Below, in pieces: positions 19,401 through 27,399 of a DNA stretch of 56,101 bases. Position numbers and translations under genes: made by a program. Location: positions 357,501 through 413,601 of the forward strand of contig CAJNDS010000780.1 of NCBI GenBank assembly GCA_905221605.1, in the 5' to 3' direction. The stretch comes from Symbiodinium natans (lineage: Eukaryota; Sar; Dinophyceae; Suessiales; Symbiodiniaceae). Every line of letters starts with the position of its first letter. Within the stretch, counting starts at the first letter, position 1. The notes below the pieces were generated by a model that was not told the DNA's origin, made no database searches, and saw only the letters and a program-made list of their open reading frames with translations.

Positions 19401-22400
19401 ACCCCCGTTTCTAGTCATGCCTCCTGCAACAGCTTGACTGTTTGAAGGCCGGTTTACGATAGTTTAAAGGAGGCCCGAAATTGTTTGTGGCTTTGAACTG
19501 AATCTGGGCAGCTGGCCGCAGCTGCGGGGCCGAAATTCCAACGGATCATGGCTTTGGAAGAATGTGGTTCTCACAAGAGCAGTTTTGCCTAGCTGACAGT
19601 TCGTGGTCGAAGCGGTTCCGGTTTTCGGTTCTTGGCGCTTGGGTTTCTGGCGGCTTGGTTCGCGCTGTTCCTGGACTGTAGGTGTTGTAGCCCACAGCCT
19701 CGATGGACACACATTTCTCTCTTGTTCTTGGCTTCCGCCGAACAGACTTGACAAAGTGCAAAGTGGAGGTGTTAATGATTTCGCCGCAGGTGGGAAGGCT
19801 CGCTGACGCAGCACGTCCTGAGGGTACAGAGTGCAAGCCATGAACTTTCTGGATTGTGAAGAAATGCAAGTGCTGTTGGCTTCGCCTCCCAGGGAGCGAC
19901 AGACATCGGCTGGCTGTTGGGAACGAGTTTTTAAACTGTTGGGGCATGCTGGGGCTGAGTGAAGTTGACTGTGGTGACATGCCCACCACCCACAGGACCT
20001 GGGATTATGAGTCTCTACAGCTCGCGCAGTTGTGCTCAACGCACACGAAGGGCCCGCTGGGCCAACAAGTTCTCGCTGGGCCAACAAGTTCTGGCAGAAA
20101 TGTTCGCAAGGCATCGGGACCGCATTCATGCTTCGTCAGTCTACAGCCCAGTGAGAGGCAGGTCTTGAAGCTGTGGCAGCAGTGGCCGTCGCGCACAGAC
20201 CGCAGTTGGAAGACAACATCTCCTCCACTAAAATTTCGAAGCAGCTTCCTGGCTAAGCTTAGCGGCTTAGCGGACGACTGACGACTGAGGCGGAACGCAG
20301 TGAAGGAGAGCGCGTCAGCAACCACGCATAGTTAGATACCTCCCGCCCCACCACAACCCAAACAATGGACAAGCAAGCGTCAACAAGCGCACGGTACACC
20401 TTCCCCCGAAACCCAGACCCAAAAAGCGAGTTTCCCGGGCAAGCGCCGCAGATACGGGTGATGTCAGTTTAGACTTGCAGTCCTGCACAGGCACACTGTG
20501 CCGTGATTTCGTTACGGATGAGAGCTATGACCACGCTTGGAGGGAGGGTGTGTTTCGCATCTTGGTTGCAAGCAGCAGAGCTTGCTCTTCTTACTCTTGA
20601 TAGATTTAGGCTTCCTCTCGGCAGCTTGATTTGAGCATGGGGATGGGATTATTCAGGAAACATCGCTCTATGCGGTGTTGGTGTGGCCTGTCTGATACGT
20701 TCTCCAGGCTACTACGGCACCTTCACGCGCACCTTTCTTACGATGTTTGAGATATTGTTCGCAAATTGGAGTCCGCCTGCACGAGTGCTCGTGGAAAACT
20801 ACAGCACCTCGTTCCAATGAAGTCAAGAATGTGCAATCGTTTTTGATCTCTGCAGCTGGCGCATAGAAATAGAAAGAACCGCCACCCTTCAGTTCACATT
20901 GAATCAGCATGCGCCGGCAGCTGAGGTGAATGGTTTTCGATTTTTTTCTTGATCTACCGGTGTGTCTTAGGATTCGCCGTGTTAAATGTTGTCAATGCTG
21001 TCTTTGTGCAACAGACTATGAAGACTGCCAGCTCGGATGAAGATCTTGCCTTTAAACAGAAGGAGAAGGATGTGACGTGGCCGCATCATCAGCACATGAG
21101 CCATGCGTGATGTCGGTCTACGTTGTGTGCTTTTGCTGTAGGTTGATTTGCGAATGGCATTGCTGCTTGAGGTGGCTATGTACACCCGCAAGGTGAAAAA
21201 GCTCTTCCAGACGATCGATCTTTCAGGTGATGGGACTATAAATCTGCATGAGTTTGCCAAGCTGGTTCAATCGCCAAAATTGAAGTTCTGGATGAGCCAG
21301 CTGGAGTGCTTGGGCTTGGTCAGGCTGCAGTTTTGAGTTTTGACATGTCTTCGGTGTTGTAGCTTCCTCTCAGGCACCTCAGCAAGACATCGTATGAAAA
21401 AACCCATGTGGTTATGCAGCTGGCTGTGCTCGTGGTTCTTGCTGATTCTGTTTCATCACGGGCCTTCACAAGAAACAAAGGAGTAACCTTAAGGAACGTT
21501 TTGGATCCTGTCCTTTCCGTGTTGCTGAGCTTCGGCTATTGGACTGTCCTTACTCAGCTCTGGAAGCCTTCCTTCCAAGCAGGATTCGTAACGAGCAGCC
21601 ATGAACCTGGCTAACAAGCGGCTTCCAAAAGTCTCTTGAAAAAACATATGACAATGAGGCTGGAGTACCACGACCTGATGAGTTTGTTCGAATTTCTCGA
21701 CAACGGGGATGGAGTTGCTCGGCCGCAGCATGGGGCAGAAGTTTTTTTTCCCCGTCTCAGCAGCGTCTGAAGCCTACGCCTTGCCCACAGCGGCGAAGAT
21801 CGGACGGGATGATGAACAGCAACCCAAAACCCTAAGCCCTAAACCGTGAGCCTTGAACCCAAAACCATTCCAAGGAAATTACTTTGATGGAATTTATCGA
21901 AGGCTGGCGATGTTCTTGACCTATGTGGGCCCTTAGTCTTGACATGGCCCGGCTAGGGCGTTACTAGGACATGGGCGCCTTGAACCAACCCTGAAGCCCA
22001 CGACCGCAACCTCAAGAGGCTCCTGGCATAAGAAAGCCAGGAACCCTAAGCCCTAAAACCTAAACCCTAAACCCTAAACCCCAAGCCCTAAACCCCAAAC
22101 CCTAAACCCTAAACCCTAAACCCCAAAGCCCAAACTCTAAACCCTAAACCCTAACCCTTCACGCCCCTGGAAGGTGCCTCCCGCCTACGCGGCGGCGCGA
22201 AGGCCCTGGATGTTTGGCGCTTGGAGACGAAACTGGAGGCAAGCGTTTAGGGTTTAGGGTTTAGTGTTTAGGGTAAACCCTAAACCCTAAACCCTAAACC
22301 CTAAGCCCTAACCCTAAACCCTAAACCCTAAACCCTAAACCCTAAACCCTAAACCCTAAACCCTAAACCCTAAACCCTAAACCCTAAACCCTAAACCCTA

Positions 22401-22574
22401 AACCCTAAACCCTAAACCCTAAACCCTAAACCCTAAGCCCAAACCCCAACCCCCAAACCCCAAACCCCAAACCCCAAACCCATGCAGGTACTCTTCGAGG
22501 AGGTCTTGTCTTCCTTACGATCCGAATCGACTCCACTTCTGAACGGTGATGCCGAGAAGGACAAGAGGGATTAG
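14906..22574 (+). CDS. Voltage-gated cation channel, single 6TM domain with C-terminal EF-hands (multi-exon)
   Basis: Exons: 14906-15572, 17069-17149, 17550-~17633, ~17811-17916, 18032-18149, 18292-~18335, 19143-19207, 20491-20556, 20708-~20803, 20971-21071, 21142-21305, 21659-21713, 21875-21902, 22174-22238 and 22488-22574 (stop TAG). Domains in order: a cytoplasmic N-terminus; S1; S2-S3; an S4 with Arg/Lys every third residue (LFRLLRIGKLARAIRMV); S5; pore helix FTRTFLTMFEILFANW; the second half of S6; EF-hands with DLSGDG and DNGDG loops; and a helical tail. This is the layout of the large dinoflagellate family of one-domain voltage-gated Na+/Ca2+-type channels, presumably tetrameric in a membrane. 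Ion selectivity cannot be told, because the filter FANW lacks the usual Glu or Asp. The first coding exon and the first half of S6 were not found, and the 18335-19143 join is out of phase, so a micro-exon was missed or the gene is damaged. Confidence 0.85.
15623..15880. repeat. (GT)n / GTGTGG / GTCTGC compound microsatellite
   Basis: Grades from pure GT through GTGGGTGA to GTGTCTGC units. Confidence 0.95.
16265..16715. repeat. (GAT)n and (GATAT)n compound microsatellite
   Basis: GAT triplets grade into GATATGAT and GATAT pentamers and back. The poly-Asp, poly-Ile and Tyr/His ORFs are not genes. Confidence 0.95.
17069..17149 (+). CDS. Channel exon: transmembrane segment S1
   Basis: Encodes AKEMLMASVLLLNVLWMAFE and LQVHGS, a hydrophobic S1 followed by the extracellular loop. 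Acceptor CAG at 17066-17068. The donor GT at 17150 in phase 2 joins cleanly to the exon at 17550. Confidence 0.75.
17173..17300. mobile_element. Foldback/MITE-like element with a poly-G core, inside a channel intron
   Basis: The left end, CATCTTCCCCCTTTTAT then AACAGTCCTTCATGGGG, is mirrored at the right end as CCCCCAATGAAGGACTGTT then ACAAGGGGGAACATCCC. The core is G-rich with a G run of about 17. Inverted ends of roughly 40 bp with small indels suggest a non-autonomous transposon. It lies just downstream of the S1 exon. Confidence 0.55.
17464..17537. repeat. 37-bp perfect tandem duplication
   Basis: CCTAAACCTTAAACCCAAAG plus GGTACCCCTGAATGTTT occurs twice in a row, immediately before the exon at 17550. 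Confidence 0.9.
17550..17633 (+). CDS. Channel exon: S1-S2 loop
   Basis: After the acceptor CAG at 17547-17549 the frame reads WLIGVSDEPLVRPEAMPMWD followed by EVFFVGD, the approach to S2. The end is ambiguous because GACG occurs at both intron ends; a GA donor at about 17634 gives a continuous frame into FAGMFALDV. Confidence 0.65.
17660..17745. repeat. TTTAGGG intronic array
   Basis: Lies in the short predicted intron between the S1-S2 loop exon and the S2 exon. Confidence 0.9.
17811..17916 (+). CDS. Channel exon: S2 to first part of S3
   Basis: Encodes TFAGMFALDVSVRIVVLR, then QFWTVWMNYIDVAVSV. The Asp in S2 and the Asn/Asp in S3 are typical charge-transfer positions of voltage sensors. 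The donor is GC at 17917, followed in frame by ATSLIEISLSHM. The acceptor could instead be at 17801-17802. Confidence 0.75.
17957..18007 (+). mobile_element. Introner-like short dispersed element, copy 4, in a 115-bp channel intron
   Basis: Reads AATAACCCCCAAAACCCC, then ATTCTAATTTTTCAGGCCCC and TATATTAAG. It occupies nearly half of the GC-AG intron 17917-18031, whose ends are fixed by the S3 reading frame. Confidence 0.65.
18032..18149 (+). CDS. Channel exon: rest of S3 and the S4 voltage sensor
   Basis: Encodes ATSLIEISLSHMLRLPVSPV, then LFRLLRIGKLARAIRMVTM. Five basic residues spaced by three define S4. The GC donor at 18150 in phase 1 joins to NVLASLQLLIK in the next exon. Confidence 0.85.
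18292..18335 (+). CDS. Channel exon: S4-S5 linker
   Basis: Reads NVLASLQLLIK after the acceptor CAG at 18289-18291, typical of the family's S4-S5 linker. The frame then runs into a stop, so the donor lies within the next codons. No GT, GC or GA donor gives the right phase for the S5 exon, so a micro-exon may be missing. Confidence 0.65.
18336..19142. other. Channel intron region
   Basis: Holds G-homopolymers, the (TTCCCTC)n array and T-rich sequence. No exon was recognised here. Confidence 0.4.
18695..18888. repeat. (TTCCCTC)n heptanucleotide array, about 27 units
   Basis: A near-perfect 7-bp repeat, followed by a T-rich tract. It gives spurious Leu/Pro/Ser ORFs. Confidence 0.95.
19143..19207 (+). 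CDS. Channel exon: transmembrane segment S5
   Basis: Encodes MLFWSFCLLTFVQCVFGMIV after the acceptor AG at 19141-19142. The GC donor at 19208 in phase 1 joins in frame to STLCRDFVTDES in the next exon. A longer ORF in another frame over this region is a shadow. Confidence 0.8.
19208..20490. other. Large channel intron; overlapping ORFs are shadows
   Basis: Open frames of up to 221 codons on the minus strand (19464-20129) and 141 on plus (19856-20281) lack recognisable domains. They lie inside an intron fixed by the S5 and pore exons. A short direct repeat (GGGCCAACAAGTTCT) occurs near 20058 and 20079. Confidence 0.5.
20491..20556 (+). CDS. Channel exon: turret between S5 and pore helix
   Basis: Reads TLCRDFVTDESYDHAWREGV then F after the acceptor CAG at 20488-20490. 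The GC donor at 20557 in phase 1 rebuilds Arg and joins to YYGTFTRTF in the pore exon. Confidence 0.8.
20708..20803 (+). CDS. Channel exon: pore helix and filter region
   Basis: Encodes YYGTFTRTFLTMFEILFANW followed by SPPARVLVENY. TMFE and ANW are the family hallmarks. The end is uncertain: a GC donor at 20804 keeps the frame open, otherwise the frame hits TGA at 20818. Directly splicing to the S6 exon is in phase but would drop the first half of S6. Confidence 0.8.
20971..21071 (+). CDS. Channel exon: second half of S6
   Basis: Encodes FAVLNVVNAVFVQQTMKTAS followed by SDEDLAFKQKEKD. Acceptor TAG at 20968-20970, donor GT at 21072, phase 0 to the next exon. Confidence 0.85.
21142..21305 (+). 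CDS. Channel exon: first EF-hand
   Basis: Encodes VDLRMALLLEVAMYTRKVKK, then LFQTIDLSGDGTINLHEFAK and LVQSPKLKFWMSQL. The EF loop is DLSGDGTINLHE with Asp, Ser, Asp and Glu at Ca2+-binding positions. The donor GT at 21306 in phase 2 is completed by the next exon. Confidence 0.85.
21659..21713 (+). CDS. Channel exon: first half of second EF-hand
   Basis: Encodes LEYHDLMSLFEFLDNGDG after the acceptor AG at 21657-21658. The GT donor at 21714 cuts in the middle of the EF loop, which is completed by the 28-bp exon at 21875. Confidence 0.85.
21875..21902 (+). CDS. Channel micro-exon (28 bp) finishing the second EF-hand
   Basis: Encodes EITLMEFIE plus one base of the next Gly codon. Acceptor AAG at 21872-21874, GC donor at 21903. 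It completes the EF loop as DNGDGEITLMEF and leads in frame to GASRLRGGAKALD. Confidence 0.85.
22040..22165. repeat. CCCTAAA array in the channel intron 21903-22173
   Basis: Degenerate telomere-type units filling the 3' half of the intron. Confidence 0.9.
22174..22238 (+). CDS. Channel exon: C-terminal helix
   Basis: Reads ASRLRGGAKALDVWRLETKL then E. The GC donor at 22239 (GCAAGC) is a textbook non-canonical dinoflagellate donor. Confidence 0.85.
22239..22487 (+). repeat. Intron built almost entirely of telomeric repeat
   Basis: The 249-bp GC-AG intron consists of the donor GCAAGCG, three or four TTTAGGG units, a head-to-head switch at about 22274, about 24 CCCTAAA units, CCCCAAA variants and the acceptor CATGCAG. 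The exons on both sides are strongly supported by protein sequence, so the intron assignment is firm. Confidence 0.85.
22488..22574 (+). CDS. Channel terminal exon
   Basis: Reads VLFEEVLSSLRSESTPLLNG followed by DAEKDKRD, then TAG. VLFEEVL follows LETKLE in frame and is typical of the family tail. Confidence 0.85.
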   Translation, partial: VLFEEVLSSLRSESTPLLNGDAEKDKRD

Positions 22575-23560
22575 GGCAGGTTAGGGTTTAGGGTTGAGGG
22601 TGTTAGGGTGTTGGGGTGTTGGGGTGTTAGGGTGTTGGGGTGTTAGGGTGTTTGGGTATTCATAGATTCGTAAGGGTGTTAAGGCATGAGGGTATACGGG
22701 TAGCAGGATAATCTGTGTTAGGGTATTAGGGTGTTGGGGTATTACGGTGCCAGGGTGTTAGGGTATTACCCCCAAATACCTGGTCCCGGCGCCCCACCTA
22801 CCTGGCCCTCCTGCCCCCTCCCCTGCCCCCCTGCTCCTGCCCGCTCCCTGCTGGCCAGCTCCCCTGACGCCTTTGCGCTGGTTGCCCAGGCCCTCTGGGC
22901 CTTTCTGCCCCGTGGTTCTTGTGAACCTGAACCGGGCTGGCGACCACCGTGACGGAATGAAGAAGTTTTATGGAAGTAAGCAGTTGGCTTGAGTTTAGGC
23001 CTAAACCCTAAAAGGAATAGGTTTGGGTGGCTTTGCCGCCTCGGACGGCGTGGGGTGGGAGAAAATGTTGGATGGCCTTCCACAATCGGGCCAAAGCTGC
23101 TCTTCGCGCCTCACGAAGCTTTCGAGCTTGTTCCAAAACACTTAAGATTCACAACATCTACGCCCTATCACAGCAAACCCTAAACCCTAAACCCTAAACC
23201 CCAAACCCCAAACCCTAAACCGTAAACCCTAAACCCTCAATAGTAGGGCCTTAGGGTATGCATCTACACCTGCGCCTTGCTCCGCTGCATCAGAGTGAGG
23301 CCGTCGCTGCCGCCGCGTCCAACAACGTCCAGCTGGCCTTCGAAAAGTCCAAGCTTCCATGCCGGGTTTAGGGTTTAGGGTTTAGGGTTTAGGGATATGG
23401 TGACCTTTTCACCCTTTTGAGGTCTTGATTCAACTTTGTGGTGTAAAACCCGCTACTCCTGAGACTCCTGGTTTCTTCAGTTGGAGTGGGGCGAAGGGGA
23501 GAAGTTTACCCTCAACCCGAAACCCTAAACCCTAAACCCCAAACCCTAAACCTTTTTCAG
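22575..23560. repeat. GGGTGTTAG minisatellite and further TTTAGGG/CCCTAAA patches
   Basis: 22590-22770 is a 9-bp-like GGGTGTTAG/GGGTGTTGG minisatellite. Telomere-type patches follow at 23173-23235, 23365-23395 and 23505-23550. Pro-rich ORFs at 22731-22952 are not convincing. Confidence 0.7.
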
Positions 23561-23760
23561 CGATGGTGGGGGAGAGAACCGCGCACCACCCGTGCCGATG
23601 CTGCAAGAGAAGGAAGCAAACGACGTGAGACGATTAGAGACCTCCGGTCTGCTGCACTAAGGTTTCGGCACATCAAGAGTACAGCAGACGCTCGCCGAAC
23701 TCAGAGCGAGAAGTCTCTGCAACAGGACTCTGAGGCACAGCCTACAGGGCCCCATTTTTG
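23561..23760 (+). CDS. Possible exon of an unknown basic protein
   Basis: After TTTTCAG the frame is open to a TGA at 23758-23760, reading RWWGREPRTTRADAA and later LRSAALRFRHIKSTADARR. It is basic and rich in Arg and Ser. No family is recognised. The acceptor and open frame make it exon-like, but nothing around it confirms that. Confidence 0.3.
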
Positions 23761-24640
23761 AGCATTTTGAAGGACTCGGGCGCATCGGCGCCATCGAGCT
23801 TCTGTGCCTCAAGTAGACGATTGTTTCACAGCCCCTAAGAAGCAAGCTTGAAGAGGGACCGACGATTCCCGGTCCTGGAGCTTGCCAGTTCTGTTTCTGA
23901 TCCGCACATCCTCGAGCTTGGCATCCGGGATGGCCCCACATCTCTGACAAGCGGAAAGAGGTACAAAAAACAAACACACACACACACAATCACGTTGAGT
24001 CATTGGAAATGTGCTCTCAGCCAATTGCGATGTGCAACCATCTCATGCTGTCACTGAACAGGTTCGTCCTATCGGCATTTGCTCATGGTTCTCCTCGAAT
24101 GAGCGGTCTCGAGAGAGGGCCGACCCTGTCAGTCTGAACCCTGATCACCTCACTGTGCCCAGGCCACTACCCAACAGGCTCGCGCTTGCTTGCTTGGGAG
24201 CGCATTGCGTGTGCCGTGTGCTCTTGGCTACATTTCCACTTCTTAGACGGATCTCTCCTTTGCGGCCCTAGAGGCTCTTAATCCCTTCCAACGCCCGCAG
24301 CCCATGAGACGGCTTGAAAGCTTCACCAACGCCCAGAATCCGTAGCTTCTGCTGAATGGCTGAACGCTGCTAAGCCCAAAGCCCTGAAATCCTACACCTG
24401 TAAACCCTCAATCGCTAGACGCTAGACCCTGAACCCGAAGCCCGAATCCCTGGAGGTCATCCCGACCTTGCCGCCGCGAGGTTTCGAAGATCCAGGCGCG
24501 GGTAGTCGGGAGGGACGAAATCTTGATACTTGGCCCTTGGCTGGGTAAACTCTGCGGAATGAGGGTAAAAACAGGCTGTGCTCTAAGACCCCTAAAAATT
24601 GCCTAAACTAAGCCCCATAAGGATCAGTGGCGCCATGGTT
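23761..24640. other. No confident gene
   Basis: Short (CA)n at 23970-23988 and overlapping short ORFs on both strands without domains. Confidence 0.35.
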
Positions 24641-24645
24641 TCGGG

Positions 24646-24900
24646 ATGAACGGACGTTGGGACTCCCAGGCAAGACTGGCGCCTCGCGTAGCAACTGGGA
24701 AGAGCGCTGCCCTCAGACTACGGGGGATGGCTTGGGGTTTGCCATTCGACAAGTCCAAGCGCTCATGGGCGTTTGATCCTTTTTGGGAGAAAGCTGACAC
24801 GGGAGACACAGCACAAGTGTGCATGATGAGCGCCGCGGCTGGGGGTCCCTCTTCGTTGGGACTCGGTGAGGGCTGGGGCAGGATGGGCCGGAGGTGGTGA
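24646..24900 (+). CDS. Possible small ORF or exon, unknown
   Basis: An 84-codon ATG ORF with a compositionally protein-like core (FDKSKRSWAFDPFWEKAD). No family recognised. It precedes a 42-bp tandem repeat. It could be an exon of the gene whose exons appear at 25.9-27.0 kb. Confidence 0.3.
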   Translation: MNGRWDSQARLAPRVATGKSAALRLRGMAWGLPFDKSKRSWAFDPFWEKADTGDTAQVCMMSAAAGGPSSLGLGEGWGRMGRRW

Positions 24901-24959
24901 AGACGAAGGTACGCTAGGTTTTTCTTCTCAACTCCGCAGGGGGTCTTCGTGTGACCCTT

Positions 24960-25180
24960 GTGCTACATTCCACTGTGTTCGAGCACGAGCAACAAGACCC
25001 GTGTGCTGCGTTCAACTGTCACTCAAGTGTGTTTCAGAACGAGCAACAAGACCTTCGTGCTTCACTCAACTGCGTTCGAGCACAAGCAACAAGACCCTTG
25101 TTCTGCACTCAATGGTGTTCGAGCACGAGCAACAAGACCTTTGTGCTGCACTCATCTGTGTTCGAGCACGAGCAGCATGT
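24960..25180. repeat. 42-bp tandem repeat, about five units
   Basis: The motif GTTCGAGCACGAGCAACAAG recurs at about 24977, 25030, 25073, 25115 and 25157, mostly 42 bp apart. The length is a multiple of three, so all frames stay open across it. Confidence 0.85.
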
Positions 25181-25212
25181 ACTGATACGTGCCGAAAGAG
25201 CAAGCTCTCAGG

Positions 25213-25278
25213 TCATCAGCTGTTGGATCAGTTGTGGAAGTCGGTAGAACCTGCTGGCAAGTTCGCCCTTTGTGATGG
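25213..25278 (+). CDS. Possible exon, unknown
   Basis: After an AG at 25211-25212 the frame reads HQLLDQLWKSVEPAGKF and ALCD before a GT donor at about 25278. It is protein-like but unassigned, and its outgoing phase 1 does not match the next exon candidate at 25949, so an intermediate exon would be needed. Confidence 0.3.
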
Positions 25279-25379
25279 TTTTTGCCTTGAGCCCGAAGCC
25301 CCAAGCCCTGAGAGCCTGTCGGGCCCAAGGTGGATGGTCAACCTGCGTGGAGAGGACGCCAGGAGCTGAGAGGATCAGC

Positions 25380-25795
25380 CCGCCGTGTGTTGGCCCAGTA
25401 GTTGGGTCACCCTTATAATCCCTTCAACACGGTTATGGTGGGGTGGGGGGGGGGGCCTTAGACTCACTCACTAGAAGGTTTTGCTTTGGGGGGACATATG
25501 GGACCCTTATGAATCCCTTGAACAGTTCATACAGGGGGATATAACCCCTTCATACAAAGGGTGTATCGCACGATAAACGGTAACTCTTATAACTACTCTC
25601 TAAAACAAGTTTATGGGGAGGTTTCTGGCGATGCCCTCTTACGAACGAAAACATTAGACTCAGTTCGGGTAGAGGATCCTCATCCTGTTTCATTTTGAAA
25701 TCCTAGAAGCTAAGCCCGATTGTCGAGAACATAGACACACCCGCCTTTTGCCGGAATCGACAAAAGTTTCTGAATTTTGAAAACGCCGAAACCTA
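25380..25795. other. Non-coding, remnants of the short inverted-repeat elements
   Basis: Contains GAACAGTTCATACAGGGGGA near 25522, similar to the right end of the element at 17173-17300, and a G12 run near 25445. No gene seen. Confidence 0.35.
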
Positions 25796-25930
25796 TCAGC
25801 CCCAAACCTTACAAGCCCCAAGCCTTGTAAACCCCAAGCCCCAAACCCTAACCTAAACCCTAAACCCCAAACCCCAAACCCTAAACCCTAAACCCCTAAG
25901 CCCCTAAACCCCTAAACCCCTAAACTCCTA
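25796..25930. repeat. CCCTAAA/CCCCAAA array
   Basis: Telomere-like array ending about 20 bp before the predicted exon at 25949. Confidence 0.9.
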
Positions 25931-25948
25931 AAAGCACGACCCGTGCAG

Positions 25949-27026
25949 GCGTGGCTTTCCGGGCCCAGAGACTTGTCCTGGAGCCTCGGTGCAGCAGGAG
26001 GTTTCGCAAAATACTAGGGGCTCAGGGTTTGGGGTTTCGGGTGTGGGGTTTAGGGTTTAGGGTTCAGGGTTGGATAGGCCTTTGGGACATTTTATTTAAT
26101 GGCTACCGCCAGTGCCGCCGACCCCCTCCAAGGGGGGCCAAGGCACTGTGGGCTCCGGCCGCGGATTATGTATATATATATATATATATATAGTCTTTCG
26201 CGTGGACAAGACCATGGTGGACAAATGGCCGCGGACTCAGTGGGATACCAACTCCATGTGCGACTATCATCAGCGGCAGTGCGTGCGCCGCATGTAGGGA
26301 GCGGCTGTGCGTGCGCCGCGTCAAGTTGTATGGCCTTATAAGTCCTCTAAATGTAGGGTATCAGTACACTTAACCCAAAATCTTGAACCCCTAAACCCGA
26401 AACCCTAAAACCTAAACTTAAACCCCACCTTAGGCCAACTCCGTCGACTTTGTGGACAAGGCCAAGCCCGCGCAGTGGGAGACACCCCAGAGGCCCCCCA
26501 GGGGTCCGGGGTTTTTGGGGCTTAGGGTTTTTGGGTAGCTTCCCATTCAAGCAGGATAGCCTTCAGCTGGGGCTTGGGGCTTACTGGGTGCGCGGTCTTG
26601 GAACGCGCGTGAACCCGCAGCCCATTTAAAGCCCCAAACCTCACAGTCCTCGAGAGGCCTCGAAACTATGCAGCACAGCCCTAGGCCCTGTAAACCGAGA
26701 AAACTCGCGTTCAATGCACTTAGGCGCCCTAGAGCTCGACACACCACACTTGCACAAGCCCTGAGGCTTAAAGCATCCAAGCCTTAAACTTTCCTTAAAC
26801 CTCGAAAACGCGCAAAGCCTTGGAGCCCGAAAACCCTTTAGGGTTTAGGGTTTAGGGTCTAGGGGTGGCTCAGGACAAGGTTTAGGGTTTAGGCTAGGGT
26901 TTAGGGATTAGGGTTTAGGGTTTACGGTTTAGGGTTTAGGGTTTAGGATTTAGGGTTTAGGGTTTGGGTTTGTGGGCAAGATGACAGACGAGGCCGAGAT
27001 CGCGGGGAGTTCTTGGGTTATGCGAG
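25949..27026 (+). CDS. Unknown protein, four phase-compatible exons
   Basis: Predicted exons 25949-26000, 26194-26282, 26434-26492 and 26988-27026. They join in frame with GT, GT and GC donors and read AWLSGPRDLSWSLGAAG; FRVDKTMVDKWPRTQW and DTNSMCDYHQRQC; ANSVDFVDKAKPAQWETPQ; RGRDRGEFLGYA. I do not recognise the family. The introns carry TTTAGGG-type repeats and, before the second exon, a (TA)n run that ends at the acceptor. Both ends of the gene are missing: the last exon leaves in phase 2 through a GT at 27027. Confidence 0.45.
26835..26965. repeat. TTTAGGG array in an intron of the unknown gene
   Basis: About 15 units with single-base variants, ending about 20 bp upstream of the predicted acceptor at 26986-26987. 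Confidence 0.9.
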
Positions 27027-27399
27027 GTTCCTGGGAGCGCGTGCTTTGCCCCGTCCAGATTTTGGAAGCGGGGGGGGGGGACGGGGGTTCAAGAACAGCG
27101 GACTTCCAAGAAGCCAGGCTACACCCCCACTAAAACCCCGAAGCCTAAGCCCGAAACCGTTCATAATCCCTACCCGATGCACGCGCGGCCTGTAAAGCCC
27201 AAACGCTCAAGCCTCGAAACTCAGAACCCTGAAAACCCTAAACCCTCAATTTCCCTTGACCCTATGTGTGTGAGTGAGCCAGATACCAGTCTTTCGGTCA
27301 GCCAATGTAGGTCAAGTGTCGGGGAAGTTGGCAGCCTACGAGGGTTCCGGGTGTTCAGAGTTCATAGTTTGTTTCACTTCTTTTTGCATTGTTCTCGCC

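Noticed and set aside
19464-20129. 221-codon minus-strand ORF
   Set aside because: No domain; it lies in the intron between the S5 and turret exons of the channel.
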